DNA of 64,000 nucleotides from Brevibacillus choshinensis (GCF_016811915.1 NZ_CP069127.1:3137001-3201000), one strand, 5' to 3'; shown: positions 45,534 to 54,569, numbered from the stretch's first letter. Translations and numbers: made by a program. Notes: generated by a model not told the origin, from the letters alone.

Positions 45534-46079
45534 ATGGCAAAAGTGGATCGGAGAATTGCTAAGACGCAAGAGTCCTTGAAAAAAGCTGTTATTGAATTAA
45601 TGAGCGAAAAAAGTTTCGATGAGATTACCATTCAGGATATTGCGGACAAGGCTAACCTAAACCGCGGAACCATTTATCTTCATTATCAGGACAAATATGA
45701 TTTGCTGGATAAACTGATCGAGGCACACATGAATGAACTAGCAGAGATGGATGAATGGGCATGTAGACTGGATTGGGGCAATGCTCTTGTACATTTTTTT
45801 GAGTACTTTGAGAAAAACTATTTATTTTTTTCGACTATGTTAGCCAGTAAAGGAGCCCCCTCTTTTAGAACTCGGCTTCTTCATTATATTATGGAAGGAT
45901 TCAAAGGTGAGATTGATAGAGAAAGCGGAAGAAATGCGGATATTAGTGAAGAAGTCATGTTGCAATATGCGGGTACCGCTTATGTAGGGGTAATTGAGTG
46001 GTGGATTAGAAATGGCATGCCGCATCCACCGCAAATCATGGCGAAACAAGTTGGAGCCTTATTGGAGAGAAGTCTATAA
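45534..46079 (+). CDS. TetR/AcrR family regulator
   Basis: The 181-residue protein has a TetR helix-turn-helix at about 10-55 (ITIQDIADKANLNRGTIYLHYQDKYDLLDKLIE) and a ligand-binding helical C-terminal domain of the short Firmicute type. It probably represses the divergent alcohol dehydrogenase. The start is ATG with AGGTGA seven bases upstream. A terminator follows. Confidence 0.93.
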   Translation: MAKVDRRIAKTQESLKKAVIELMSEKSFDEITIQDIADKANLNRGTIYLHYQDKYDLLDKLIEAHMNELAEMDEWACRLDWGNALVHFFEYFEKNYLFFSTMLASKGAPSFRTRLLHYIMEGFKGEIDRESGRNADISEEVMLQYAGTAYVGVIEWWIRNGMPHPPQIMAKQVGALLERSL

Positions 46080-46086
46080 GCTTATC

Positions 46087-46115
46087 GAGGCTGCCGGATC
46101 ATCTCCTGCAGCCTC
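46087..46115 (+). terminator. Terminator (AGAGGCTGC type, copy 2)
   Basis: A 12-bp stem GAGGCTGCCGGA/TCCTGCAGCCTC (one mismatch) around TCATC is followed by GCCGCTTTTGTTTT, matching copy 1 across about 40 bases. Confidence 0.8.
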
Positions 46116-46160
46116 TGCCGCTTTTGTTTTGCTAATGCCCCCATTACCTTGCTCCATTTC

Positions 46161-46390
46161 TTAATGCTCTTCGTCCACTTTCGTTATGAATTCAATCTTC
46201 TCTTGAATTTCCGTGCGCAAAAATGCTTTTGCCTCTTCGGTTCCCGTAAGCTCTAGCAGTATCGGCTCCTCTTCGTTGCTCGCAATGACCGTAAACGTCA
46301 AGAATGGGCAGCATTTTCGCTCCATTCTTACCCATTCTGTAACAAGCTGAAGCGTTCCCGAATCCCCTTCTTCATTTACATCACTTCCTT
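46161..46390 (-). pseudogene. C-terminal remnant of a conserved small protein
   Basis: On the minus strand, a frame without any start codon reads TLQLVTEWVRMERKCCPFLT, FTVIASNEEEPILLELTGTE and EAKAFLRTEI to a stop at 46161. The ERKCCPF motif and following pattern resemble the tail of small conserved proteins often found beside metal-stress regulators. The frame runs into the MerR promoter without a start, so the N-terminal half is missing. Confidence 0.55.
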
Positions 46391-46414
46391 CATGGGATAT
46401 ATTCGAATCATAAA

Positions 46415-46434
46415 ACTTAAAGTGAACTTTAAGT
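46415..46434 (+). promoter_or_regulatory. MerR-type operator dyad
   Basis: A perfect 20-bp inverted repeat ACTTAAAGTGAACTTTAAGT lies 15 bases before the MerR-family start. MerR regulators bind such dyads between the -35 and -10 of their own promoters. Confidence 0.8.
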
Positions 46435-46448
46435 CAAGAGGTGTAGCT

Positions 46449-46892
46449 ATGTCAGGTCTAAGCATAGGTCAGCTCGCCGCAAGAGCAGATTTGAACGCAT
46501 CGACACTTCGTTATTATGAATCCGTTGGTTTGCTGCCATCGCCTGAGCGAAAAAACGGTCAGCGCCGCTATGACGAGGGGCTGCTTGACCGTATCCATTT
46601 TATTAAAGTGGCGCAGCAGACTGGCTTTCGTATTCAGGAAATAGCTGTTTTATTAGAGGGCTTTGAAGCCGGCCATTCACTTTCAGAACGCTGGGAGCTG
46701 ATGGCGAGACAAAAACGCTCGGAGTTGGAAGAGCGAAAGAAACAGATCAATTCCATGATACAGATCCTTGATTGCGGGTTACGGTGCAAATGTCTTACGT
46801 GGTCCGAATGCTTGGAGAAGATAGAAAATACGGGTTCGTATCAGGAAGGGACAGGGTCGGGAAGTGATTTCAAGAGAACAATTAGAAAATAA
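46449..46892 (+). CDS. MerR family regulator with C-terminal cysteine cluster
   Basis: The 147-residue regulator has the MerR winged helix at residues 5-70 (IGQLAARADLNASTLRYYESVGLLP) and a dimerisation helix. The C-terminal segment LDCGLRCKCLTWSEC holds four Cys in the order Cx3CxCx5C, close to the SoxR iron-sulphur pattern Cx2CxCx5C but one residue longer. It might bind a metal or a cluster. It overlaps the Acr3-like gene by 29 bases, so both are one unit behind a perfect dyad. ATG 46449 with AGAGGTG five bases upstream. Confidence 0.9.
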   Translation: MSGLSIGQLAARADLNASTLRYYESVGLLPSPERKNGQRRYDEGLLDRIHFIKVAQQTGFRIQEIAVLLEGFEAGHSLSERWELMARQKRSELEERKKQINSMIQILDCGLRCKCLTWSECLEKIENTGSYQEGTGSGSDFKRTIRK

Positions 46893-47838
46893 TCAAGTTT
46901 GGCTCTATGCTTTCGTACTACTGATAGCCGCTGGAATAGGCTTGTTATGGCCAGAATCCAGCGAAAGCTTAGATGGCATGATTTCAATCGTACTTGGCAT
47001 CTTGATGTATGGAATGTTTGCCCAAATCCCTTTTTTCCGTTTAAAAGAGGCACTAACAAATCGAAAGTTCATCTATGCGCTGCTTATTACGAATTACATA
47101 GCTGTACCTCTCCTTGTTTGGGGGTTAACACGGTTTCTTCCAGCCGATTCAGCAATACGACTAGGTGTACTCCTTGTTTTGCTCACCCCCTGCATTGACT
47201 ATGTGATTGTTTTTACACATCTTGGACGTGGCAACGAGAAGCTTGTTTTGGTCTCAACACCTATCCTTTTTGTCACTCAAATGCTTTTATTGCCTATTTA
47301 TTTATGGCTATTTATGGGCGAGAATGCTGCAGAGATTGTGAGCGTCGGGCCATTTTTCGAAGCATTTTTAGGTCTTATTGTTGTTCCGCTGGGACTTGCT
47401 CTACTTACGCAATGGTGGGCATGGCGACAACCACAAGGAGAGCGTTGGCTTGATGTGACAGCATGGCTTCCTGTACCTTTTATGGCGTTAACCCTTTTTG
47501 TTGTCGTTGCATCACAAATCTCTAAACTATACGCCTCGTTTGATTCTATCATCCAGGTGGTTCCGGTCTATGTAGCCTATATGGCCATTACACCGATTCT
47601 TGCGCGTATCGTTTCTCATATATTCCATTTAGATACCGGCGCAGGGCGGGCTCTTATTTTTAGTGCAGGAACCCGTAATTCTCTTGTCGTTCTTCCTTTT
47701 GCACTGGCGCTGCCGGAACCTCTAAACGGGGTTGCCTCAGCAGTAATCGTAACGCAAACAATTGTAGAACTGATTGGGGAGCTCTTATATATTCGGCTTG
47801 TCCCAAAGGTACTTTTACGTGGGACGGATGGGCACTGA
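46864..47838 (+). CDS. Acr3-like arsenic-resistance/bile-acid-symporter carrier
   Basis: The 324-residue protein has ten membrane helices and belongs to the BASS superfamily near the Acr3 arsenite exporters. The block LLVLLTPCIDYVIVF contains the conserved Pro-Cys of Acr3, and GRALIFSAGTRNSLVVLPFAL is the second crossing motif. No arsC or arsR is nearby. The GTG start lies within the merR gene in another frame, with translation coupling likely. It may export arsenite or another metalloid or organic anion. Confidence 0.85.
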   Translation: MISREQLENNQVWLYAFVLLIAAGIGLLWPESSESLDGMISIVLGILMYGMFAQIPFFRLKEALTNRKFIYALLITNYIAVPLLVWGLTRFLPADSAIRLGVLLVLLTPCIDYVIVFTHLGRGNEKLVLVSTPILFVTQMLLLPIYLWLFMGENAAEIVSVGPFFEAFLGLIVVPLGLALLTQWWAWRQPQGERWLDVTAWLPVPFMALTLFVVVASQISKLYASFDSIIQVVPVYVAYMAITPILARIVSHIFHLDTGAGRALIFSAGTRNSLVVLPFALALPEPLNGVASAVIVTQTIVELIGELLYIRLVPKVLLRGTDGH

Positions 47839-47948
47839 AAAGTTGAGAAAGTCAAAAGGCAAACTTACGAGGAAATATAGCTAATGCCAGTTCAAGAATA
47901 TAAGCTTGACTGTTTCCCGGTTGAAGCGATCCTGCTCTTTCGTTAATC

Positions 47949-47980
47949 AGAGGCTGCCGGTAGTAACACTAGCAGCCTCT
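47949..47980 (+). terminator. Terminator (AGAGGCTGC type, reduced copy 3)
   Basis: A nine-base-pair stem AGAGGCTGC/GCAGCCTCT with a 14-base loop lies about 110 bases past the carrier gene. Confidence 0.6.
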
Positions 47981-48073
47981 ATAGGTTGTGGGTATTTTTT
48001 GCATCAAACCTCTGCATTTGTTACTTTTACCCTGCCTATTAGCATGATGACTCCTTTGCTGTGTATTTCTTAT

Positions 48074-48216
48074 TCATATTGAAAACGAATTTCCAGGCAG
48101 TTGAATGCTGCGCCAGCCGCTTACATCGCATTGGCCATATTCATTATCACCCACAGCTACCACCGTGCCGTCCGATTTAAGCCCAACGGTATGACGACGC
48201 CCCGCCGCTATGCCTT
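48074..48216 (-). pseudogene. RCC1-repeat fragment
   Basis: A minus-strand frame without a start reads GRRHTVGLKSDGTVVAVGDN followed by EYGQCDVSGWRSI, the standard RCC1 beta-propeller repeat, then a short tail and a stop. Complete RCC1-type proteins have seven or more such blades; only the last is left here. The upstream limit is a TGA before about 48216. Confidence 0.6.
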
Positions 48217-48255
48217 TTCATCTTCCGAATTATTAGACGTTTTTGCATTCTTTCG

Positions 48256-49059
48256 CTACGACCTTTCCGACATGTATTTCCAAATGCTGTGATCAAACAA
48301 CGAACGATTTACCCCGATGTGATCAGCTGCGCGATTAATGATTTCGCTCGTCTTCTGATAGCTTTCAAAAGGAACCCCTGATTGCTCCAGGAAATGGATC
48401 AAATGTCGATCTACTGCATTCCCTTGCTGGCCAACCAAGATCTTCATATAGTCGGCTGTTTTATCTTTAATACCCTTGAGCTTTTTAATGCGAATCACAT
48501 TTTGATCATCCGATAACCATACAGCGAATTCGTCTTCTGTTTCAATTTGCTCAGATTGTAGAAATTCTGCGACCTGCTTTATTCTCTCTACTTTGGCTCC
48601 CTTAAAATTGATCATCCTATCCAGACCGTGTTCGCTCATCGTTTTCAAAAATCCACTTGTTGTGCTGGCAGAGGGATATTGTGTTTTGATATTGTTGACT
48701 CTTGGCTTTACTACTGACTTGTAATCGATCCCTGATTGTAGGATGGCATCAGTTAGGGTCGCTCCCATATGACCATACGAGCCATCTATTTCAGTAACCA
48801 GTTTAAAATCAGGAAGCATAGTGAGGAAAGAAACCAATTTATTTACCGAAACTTCTACGGATATGTCTGAATGATGCGTTTCGAGCAACCGAAGGGCACC
48901 GTCAGCAATACCAAAGAAATCTTTCGCTATTTTTAATGAGGTAAAGGCTGAAGTCCCGTCCGATTTCCCTCCTTCTCTTATACGAATATCATTTTCGGCA
49001 GTCGAACGTATCCATCTCAAAGCTTCTCGGATTGCTTCAGCATTATGATTGATGCTCAT
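48256..49059 (-). CDS. HhH-GPD-like domain protein
   Basis: The 267-residue protein has a helix-hairpin-helix base-excision-like C-terminal domain. The stretch LKGIKDKTADYMKILVGQQGN and AVDRHLIHFLEQSG (about 200-235) follows the HhH and the conserved Asp of DNA glycosylases of the GPD type. No iron-sulphur Cys loop is present. The N-terminal 150 residues are not recognised. The best start is ATG 49059 with AAGGAG seven bases upstream; an open frame continues to 49179, but its first 40 residues look like an unrelated remnant. It may repair DNA or be an odd nuclease; no defence genes surround it. Confidence 0.7.
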   Translation of the reverse strand: MSINHNAEAIREALRWIRSTAENDIRIREGGKSDGTSAFTSLKIAKDFFGIADGALRLLETHHSDISVEVSVNKLVSFLTMLPDFKLVTEIDGSYGHMGATLTDAILQSGIDYKSVVKPRVNNIKTQYPSASTTSGFLKTMSEHGLDRMINFKGAKVERIKQVAEFLQSEQIETEDEFAVWLSDDQNVIRIKKLKGIKDKTADYMKILVGQQGNAVDRHLIHFLEQSGVPFESYQKTSEIINRAADHIGVNRSLFDHSIWKYMSERS

Positions 49060-49218
49060 TGGAGATCTCCTTCGTATAAACTCCTGGATTTTTAATCCTC
49101 TCATTACCTCTGAGGAAAAGACCTTACGACGGAACAGTTGTTGCTTTAGAATACGTACTTCATCAAGATTGATGTTCATCTATGAAATGTTTTAACCTGG
49201 AGTAATGGATGCAAAAAG

Positions 49219-49527
49219 CTAACCTGTTCCATCGTACCATTCATATTTTATGAGGAGCCCTGAATCTTTGTCGACCCAAAAGCGGAATGTTTTCGCTCCG
49301 TGTTTATCGCTATTATTCAACTTTCCTTTTAAAACGATGGTAGTGTGATTCAGCACGATCTCATTTTGATTTTCAATTTCCCAATCCCCTGGGTATTGCT
49401 GGAAGGCTATAGTTAGCAGGATAATATACTGTCCACTTCCGATTCTATAGGGTGCTAGCTCTGATGAAATCAATATCAGCGAGAAATGGCAGAGATATAC
49501 TGGGCGTTCGATTCTCGGATCCAACAC
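49219..49527 (-). pseudogene. Remnant of a secreted or lipoprotein-like protein
   Basis: The last 60 residues of this frame (PGDWEIENQNEIVLNHTTIV, then AKTFRFWVDKDSGLLIKYEW) look like the beta-strand end of lipoprotein-sorting-factor-like or sigma-regulator lipoproteins. The upstream 40 residues do not fit, and no start or signal peptide is present. I read it as a 5'-broken gene. Confidence 0.4.
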
Positions 49528-49715
49528 TCCAAATCCTTTACTCGTATGAGCTTACATGTTTACCGCCAAAGCCATTCGTACAAAATGGGGAATACACACC
49601 GGATAAAGGCTGGTCTATTCGGTACTCAGCCATCATTCATTTTCTTGGAATGATACACCTTCGTTGGCACCTTTTCATTTAATTCTCTTGTCACTCACAT
49701 TCTCGGAGGAGCTAC

Positions 49716-51239
49716 ATGACATTCCTGATATCCTTACTCATTGTCCTCGCCATCGTGTCAGTTGGAGTCATCAGTCCCGCTCTCTTTTCTCAGGCGGCGT
49801 CAAAGATCCTTACTCTCACAACCACAAATTTCGGCTGGTTTTACTTGATTGTGACATTCGGCTTCTTAACTTTTTGCCTCTTCCTCGCTTTTAGCAAGTA
49901 CGGGCAAATCACGCTTGGGGAAGATGACGATGAACCGGAATTTTCTCTCCCTACCTGGTTTGCCATGCTATTTAGTGCCGGAATGGGGATCGGGCTTGTG
50001 TTTTGGGGAGTCGCGGAGCCAATCTCCCATTATTTCTCTCCTCCTGCGGGTGTTGCTGGTCAGACGCCAGAGGCAGCACAGACTGCCATGCGCTTTGCTT
50101 TTTTTCACTGGGGGCTTCATCCTTGGGGCATTTATGCTGTCATCGCTCTCTGTCTAGCTTACTTTCAATTCCGAAAGGGGGCCAAGGGGCTCATCTCTTC
50201 CACATTTTTTCCTTTGCTCGGTGACCGGGTTAATGGCCCCATCGGCAAAGGAATTGACGTGTTCGCCATCATCGCCACCGCCTTTGGTGTCGCTACTTCG
50301 CTGGGATTGGGGACCCTGCAAATTAACGGGGGTCTTGCCCATCTCTTTGGGCTCCCTTCCAACCCCACCGTTCAGATCATCATTATCGCAGTCATCACTG
50401 TGCTCTACCTTTTGTCCTCTACATCCGGGCTGGATAAAGGAATCAAAATCCTTAGCAATATCAATCTAGCTTTGGCTTTCTTCCTTTTGCTGCTCACCCT
50501 TTTTATGGGACCGACCGCCTTTTTGTTCGACACCTTTACGACTACTCTTGGCAGCTATTTAAATAATTTAATCTCGATGAGCTTGCGGCTCACTCCTTTC
50601 ACGCAAGGAACCTGGGTGGCAAACTGGACACTGTTTTACTGGGCGTGGTGGATTTCCTGGGCACCTTTCGTCGGCACCTTCATTGCACGTGTCTCCAAAG
50701 GCAGAACCATCAAAGAGTTCGTCATTTGCGTCATGCTCGTCCCAAGCTTGCTCAGCTTTATCTGGTTCTCCGTTTTTGGAGGAACTGCACTGCATCTCGA
50801 AATGTTTGACAAGGCTCCGATCGGTTCTGCCGTTCATCAGGATATTTCCACTGCCTTGTTCTTGGCCTTGGAGCAGCTCCCACTCGGGCAAATCCTGAGC
50901 TTAGTCGCCCTCTTTTTGATTATCGTGTTCTTTATCACTTCTGCCGATTCTGCCACATTTGTGCTTGGCATGCTGTCATCGGAAGGGAATCTGCACCCGA
51001 CCAATCGGGTTAAGATCACTTGGGGTATTCTCCAGTCAGCTACAGCCGTTGTATTGCTTTTGAGCGGCGGTTTGGAAGGACTTCAGACGGCTTCTATCGT
51101 CGCTGCACTGCCTTTTGCTATCATCATGGTACTGATGTGTTACTCGCTGCTGAAGGCATTAGGGGAAGAGGCTCGCCACGAACGAAAAAGGCGGAAGGAG
51201 CAGCAGAAAAAGTTGGAGAGACTTTTGAAAGATGTGTAG
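49716..51239 (+). CDS. BCCT family betaine/carnitine/choline transporter
   Basis: The 507-residue protein has twelve membrane helices and the BCCT signature MGIGLVFWGVAEPISHY near 91-107, plus the second motif WTLFYWAWWISWAPFVGTFIARVSKGRTIKEF near 305-335, the most conserved family region. BCCT carriers import compatible solutes such as glycine betaine with Na+ or H+. The C-terminal tail is charged (HERKRRKEQQKKLERLLK), like osmosensing members. ATG follows GGAGGAG. It is monocistronic with a terminator. Confidence 0.96.
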   Translation: MTFLISLLIVLAIVSVGVISPALFSQAASKILTLTTTNFGWFYLIVTFGFLTFCLFLAFSKYGQITLGEDDDEPEFSLPTWFAMLFSAGMGIGLVFWGVAEPISHYFSPPAGVAGQTPEAAQTAMRFAFFHWGLHPWGIYAVIALCLAYFQFRKGAKGLISSTFFPLLGDRVNGPIGKGIDVFAIIATAFGVATSLGLGTLQINGGLAHLFGLPSNPTVQIIIIAVITVLYLLSSTSGLDKGIKILSNINLALAFFLLLLTLFMGPTAFLFDTFTTTLGSYLNNLISMSLRLTPFTQGTWVANWTLFYWAWWISWAPFVGTFIARVSKGRTIKEFVICVMLVPSLLSFIWFSVFGGTALHLEMFDKAPIGSAVHQDISTALFLALEQLPLGQILSLVALFLIIVFFITSADSATFVLGMLSSEGNLHPTNRVKITWGILQSATAVVLLLSGGLEGLQTASIVAALPFAIIMVLMCYSLLKALGEEARHERKRRKEQQKKLERLLKDV

Positions 51240-51252
51240 AGGCATGAGGGTA

Positions 51253-51277
51253 GAGGACAGCCATTCAGGTTGTCCTC
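51253..51277 (+). terminator. Terminator after the BCCT gene
   Basis: The stem GAGGACA/TGTCCTC with an 11-base loop is followed by TTTATTT, 13 bases past the stop. Confidence 0.75.
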
Positions 51278-51635
51278 TTTATTTGCTAGACACGAACCTT
51301 CCTTCATTAACAGTAGCGTCACGATTCAGGTAAGTGTCGTTGGTAACAATTTGAGCATCCAGCGCAGTTGCAGGATCTGGTCTGCACGAACAAGCATTTT
51401 TACCGTAGAATTCATTCCCTCTTTACCTTTGTCTTGGGAGTGGGACGTCAGACGATAGCGACTTCGTATACGGATACAGCGGAGAGCGAAATAGTTGCTA
51501 CACAGGAGCCTGTTTTAAAACCGCATGATCCTATAATCTTACATGAGGCTTTAGTTGTCCAACGATAATCTGTTTTTTCTTGTTTATTCTGTCATTACGG
51601 GTGTCCTCCTTTTCCACGAGCTTATTCTAGTATTT
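51278..51635. other. Gene-free stretch
   Basis: Short open frames on both strands have no ribosome site. One plus-strand tail around 51440-51567 (TIATSYTDTAESEIVATQEP) has protein-like composition and may be a relic, but nothing else supports it. Confidence 0.4.
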
Positions 51636-52520
51636 TCATCTACCTAAAAATCTCATAACACGTTCATTTACGTATGAAGGCTGTTCCATCGATAAAACGT
51701 GCCCAGCACCGCTCACTATTTCTGCTTCAATACCAGCAACAAGGGTAGAAGCTCGCTTGAAGGCGGATTGCGGATTGTATATGACCTCATGTTCCCCAAG
51801 TAATAAAAGGATGGGAACAGTAATAGATTTTAATTCGTCATCAGAGAAAACATATGGAAATCCGTCCGCTTTGGGCTTCGGGTTTCTTACTTCATCCTGC
51901 CACATTACTCCTGCATGGAACTGCTTTGCAAAATCAGATTGTAACACACAGCGATCTTCCATCATCCACTTTAAAAAATTCTCAACACCGTTAGGCTCTA
52001 CAAGGCCCAGAGCATATTTATAGAAATCTTGATCAAATGATACAAATGTCTCTGCAGGACTAAGAATGACTGCCCTTTTGACTCTTTCAGGCATTCGTAA
52101 AACAAAATTCAAGGTATGAAGCCCGCCAAGCGAAAGCCCCAGGACATGTGATTTTTCGATTTCTAATTGGTTAAAAACATCATGGAGCCAATTGGCGTAA
52201 CCCGCTCTTGTGCCGCATAAATCAGTTGGAATACTTTTATTTTTATCACCAATGATATCAACGGCATAGGTTCGGTATTTACTGCTCCAATCCGCAATAT
52301 TAGGGTACCACATGGTGGAACTGAATAATGCTCCATGGAGCAATACAAGTGGTGGAGCACCTTTGGGGCCGCTTGCAATGATATGCGTTTGACCATAGCG
52401 AGTAGGCGCATAGAACGTTTCGTAAGGGACTGGCCAAAGAGCAAGGCTATTATCATATGTTTGATAATAGTGAATACCACTGTTACTTCGAGTTGGCATA
52501 ATAGGTAAATGATTATTCAT
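51636..52520 (-). CDS. Alpha/beta hydrolase
   Basis: The 294-residue protein shows HGALFSSTMWYP (oxyanion), GLSLGGLHTLNF (Ser nucleophile), LLGEHEVIYN (acid) and SGAGHVLSMEQP (His), the alpha/beta hydrolase order. It is near the esterase/proline-iminopeptidase-like group. ATG 52520 has GGAGGGG six bases upstream; a longer frame to 52598 has none. Substrate is unknown; it has no operon partner. Confidence 0.88.
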   Translation of the reverse strand: MNNHLPIMPTRSNSGIHYYQTYDNSLALWPVPYETFYAPTRYGQTHIIASGPKGAPPLVLLHGALFSSTMWYPNIADWSSKYRTYAVDIIGDKNKSIPTDLCGTRAGYANWLHDVFNQLEIEKSHVLGLSLGGLHTLNFVLRMPERVKRAVILSPAETFVSFDQDFYKYALGLVEPNGVENFLKWMMEDRCVLQSDFAKQFHAGVMWQDEVRNPKPKADGFPYVFSDDELKSITVPILLLLGEHEVIYNPQSAFKRASTLVAGIEAEIVSGAGHVLSMEQPSYVNERVMRFLGR

Positions 52521-53188
52521 ACAAATCCCCTCCAAATTCTGCTCGTAATGAACGCTTCGATTCAAACCGAAGTCTGTTTGTCGTATAAAACAGATCACTT
52601 AACAAGTGTAATACAGATTACTATATCATCAAATACAACCACAGACATTAATTTTCTTTGTTATAACAGAATTTTTATTTTAGTATAACAGTTTGTTTAA
52701 GATGAATCTTCTTTACTGTAATGAGTTATCGATACCTGAGTGTATGGATTGCTCAATTCCTTACTTTAATCGTTTATAAAACCAGAAAATGAAAATCGTA
52801 CGTATATAAATAACCCTAAGACTCCCTCTGAGTGTTGTGCCGATTGTTTTCTAATTCTGGGGCTTCCGTGCCAACTGGCAATTTCCTAATAGCCAATACC
52901 TCCTTCTTCATTTTTTGGTTCTATTCGTTCTATTAGTTTCTATTGAATCCGTTCAAACTTCTTGCCGCCTTATTTTTCGGCAGAAGATTCCGTAACTTCC
53001 AGTGCTCTCGGCTGATCGGGTCGATTCTCGGGAACGCGATTATTCAGGCGAAAGTATTCCCGTCGTTTGTCGGTATCCTGAGCATTCTGACTGGAGTGTT
53101 CTATTCCGGTCCGATCTGTGAAAATAATGGGAGCTTGACAAATTAATATTACACTTGTAAAAACGGTTATTTTTGGGTAGAGTACGAT
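52521..53188. other. Gene-poor stretch with a possible membrane-protein relic
   Basis: A plus-strand frame near 53013-53110 reads GSILGNAIIQAKVFPSFVGI with a hydrophobic continuation, like a piece of a small multi-helix membrane protein (DUF4386-like by eye). It has no start. The remainder is AT-rich and empty. Confidence 0.3.
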
Positions 53189-53290
53189 ATGTGCTACGAG
53201 GTAACGTTTTTAGAGGAGATTCCGCAGCAACAAGAGATTGTCGCTGAATTGATGAAAGCAAAACAGGTAGATATCAACCAATTGAAATAA
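53189..53290 (+). CDS. Very short open frame before a terminator
   Basis: The 33-residue frame starts at ATG and reads MCYEVTFLEEIPQQQEIVAE onward to a stop. Its composition is protein-like and a strong hairpin begins three bases after the stop. No ribosome site is apparent, so it may equally be the tail of a lost gene. Confidence 0.3.
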   Translation: MCYEVTFLEEIPQQQEIVAELMKAKQVDINQLK

Positions 53291-53293
53291 GTC

Positions 53294-53332
53294 AAAAGGG
53301 AATTGTACGGATCTTTTGTACAACTCCCTTTT
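53294..53332 (+). terminator. Strong hairpin terminator
   Basis: AAAAGGGAATTGTAC pairs with GTACAACTCCCTTTT (one mismatch) and is followed by TGTTG. It faces both directions. Confidence 0.8.
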
Positions 53333-53498
53333 GTTGCGGCCAGATTATGCAACCTCGGTCGGTGACCTGATAAAGATCCCCTTTGAGTTAACTTTACTGA
53401 ATGTATTAGTAACTTTGTACCAATGTTGAATTCGTAGATAGCCGACTTAATAAGAGTGGCCGCCTGCACCTTCAGCAAGACTCCAGGTAAGAGAAAAG

Positions 53499-54569
53499 CT
53501 ACCTTGTTGCACTTTCCTGAAGCACCGGCCCACTCTCCCAAGCATGGCTCGGAATCTCTCTTTTTAAAACCGGGATGACTTCTTGCGCGAATCGCTCCAG
53601 CTGTTCACGCTGCTCCGATGCGGGAAGACCATCTACACTGATCGTCAGCACTTGGTGACCAAATGCCTCATGATATTGCAGGATCTTTTCGATCACACTT
53701 TCCGGACTTCCAACCAGAATGGGGCCATTTGCTACATTGTCTTCGAGATCCCTGAATGGAGGAATATCATGGGGTTGAGTCAATCGGGATCGAAATGCCT
53801 GATCATAGGGACGGAATCTATGTATCGCTTCTTCCGTCGTGTTGGCCAGATAGATGCTGCCTCCGGCTCCTGCCCCTACGATCGCTTTTTGCGGATCATG
53901 CCCATAAAAAGCCAGTCGCTCGCGGTAATGGTCGATCAAGGCTTTGTATTTCTCCTGACGATGCAGGGTATTGGATGAAAAGATAGGTTCGCCATATTTT
54001 GCCGCCAATTCGGTAGACAATGTACTGGATGCACTGCCATGCCAGATGGGAATTTCCTTTTGGAAAGGTCTCGGCTGCGTCGTGACATTCTGCAGGGGCG
54101 GTCGATATTTTCCATCCCACGTCACATTTTCTTCGGTCCAGAGTCGTTTCAAAAGGGCGTACCGTTCGGCGAGAGACTCCCACTGCTCCTCTTCCTTGAT
54201 CCCGAACAAAGGGTAGTGCTGGGCGAAATTGCCCTTGCCGATGATGATCTCCAAGCGGCCACCCGAGAGGTGATCGAGCGTCGCATAATCCTCAGCGACC
54301 CTAACCGGATCGAGAATACTCAGCACCGTGACGGTCGTCAGGAGCCGAATCCGGGATGTCCTCGCCGCTATGGCTGTCAGGACAACAGGCGGCGAGGAGG
54401 ATAGAAACGGGGCACCATGCCTCTCTCCCACTCCGTAAGCCTCAAATCCCAATTGCTCTGCGAGCTTCGCTTGGTTGATGATATTCTGGAATTTTTGCTG
54501 GGCAGTTAAGGTTTCTCCCGTCACTGGATTCGGATTATTGGCCATCAGACTCATGACTGCGAACTTCAT
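53499..54569 (-). CDS. LLM-class flavin-dependent oxidoreductase (copy 1)
   Basis: The 356-residue protein is a bacterial-luciferase-like flavin monooxygenase. Recognisable are LAEQLGFEAYGVGERHG near 34, SSSPPVVLTAIAARTSRIRL near 58, the SGGRLEIIIGKGN block near 101, and GHQVLTISVDGLP near 320. It uses reduced FMN/F420-like cofactor to oxidise an unknown substrate. It is the last gene of the second ABC operon and a close paralogue of the gene at 60755, with the same length and most residues shared. ATG 54569 has AAGGAGGG upstream. Confidence 0.93.
   Translation of the reverse strand: MKFAVMSLMANNPNPVTGETLTAQQKFQNIINQAKLAEQLGFEAYGVGERHGAPFLSSSPPVVLTAIAARTSRIRLLTTVTVLSILDPVRVAEDYATLDHLSGGRLEIIIGKGNFAQHYPLFGIKEEEQWESLAERYALLKRLWTEENVTWDGKYRPPLQNVTTQPRPFQKEIPIWHGSASSTLSTELAAKYGEPIFSSNTLHRQEKYKALIDHYRERLAFYGHDPQKAIVGAGAGGSIYLANTTEEAIHRFRPYDQAFRSRLTQPHDIPPFRDLEDNVANGPILVGSPESVIEKILQYHEAFGHQVLTISVDGLPASEQREQLERFAQEVIPVLKREIPSHAWESGPVLQESATR

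Noticed and set aside
46864-47838. Calling the carrier ArsB/Acr3 arsenite exporter outright
   Set aside because: The Pro-Cys motif fits, but without arsC or arsR and with a divergent family background only Acr3-like is justified.
52521-53498. Insertion sequence in the gene-poor stretch
   Set aside because: No transposase motif, terminal inverted repeats or target duplication were found.
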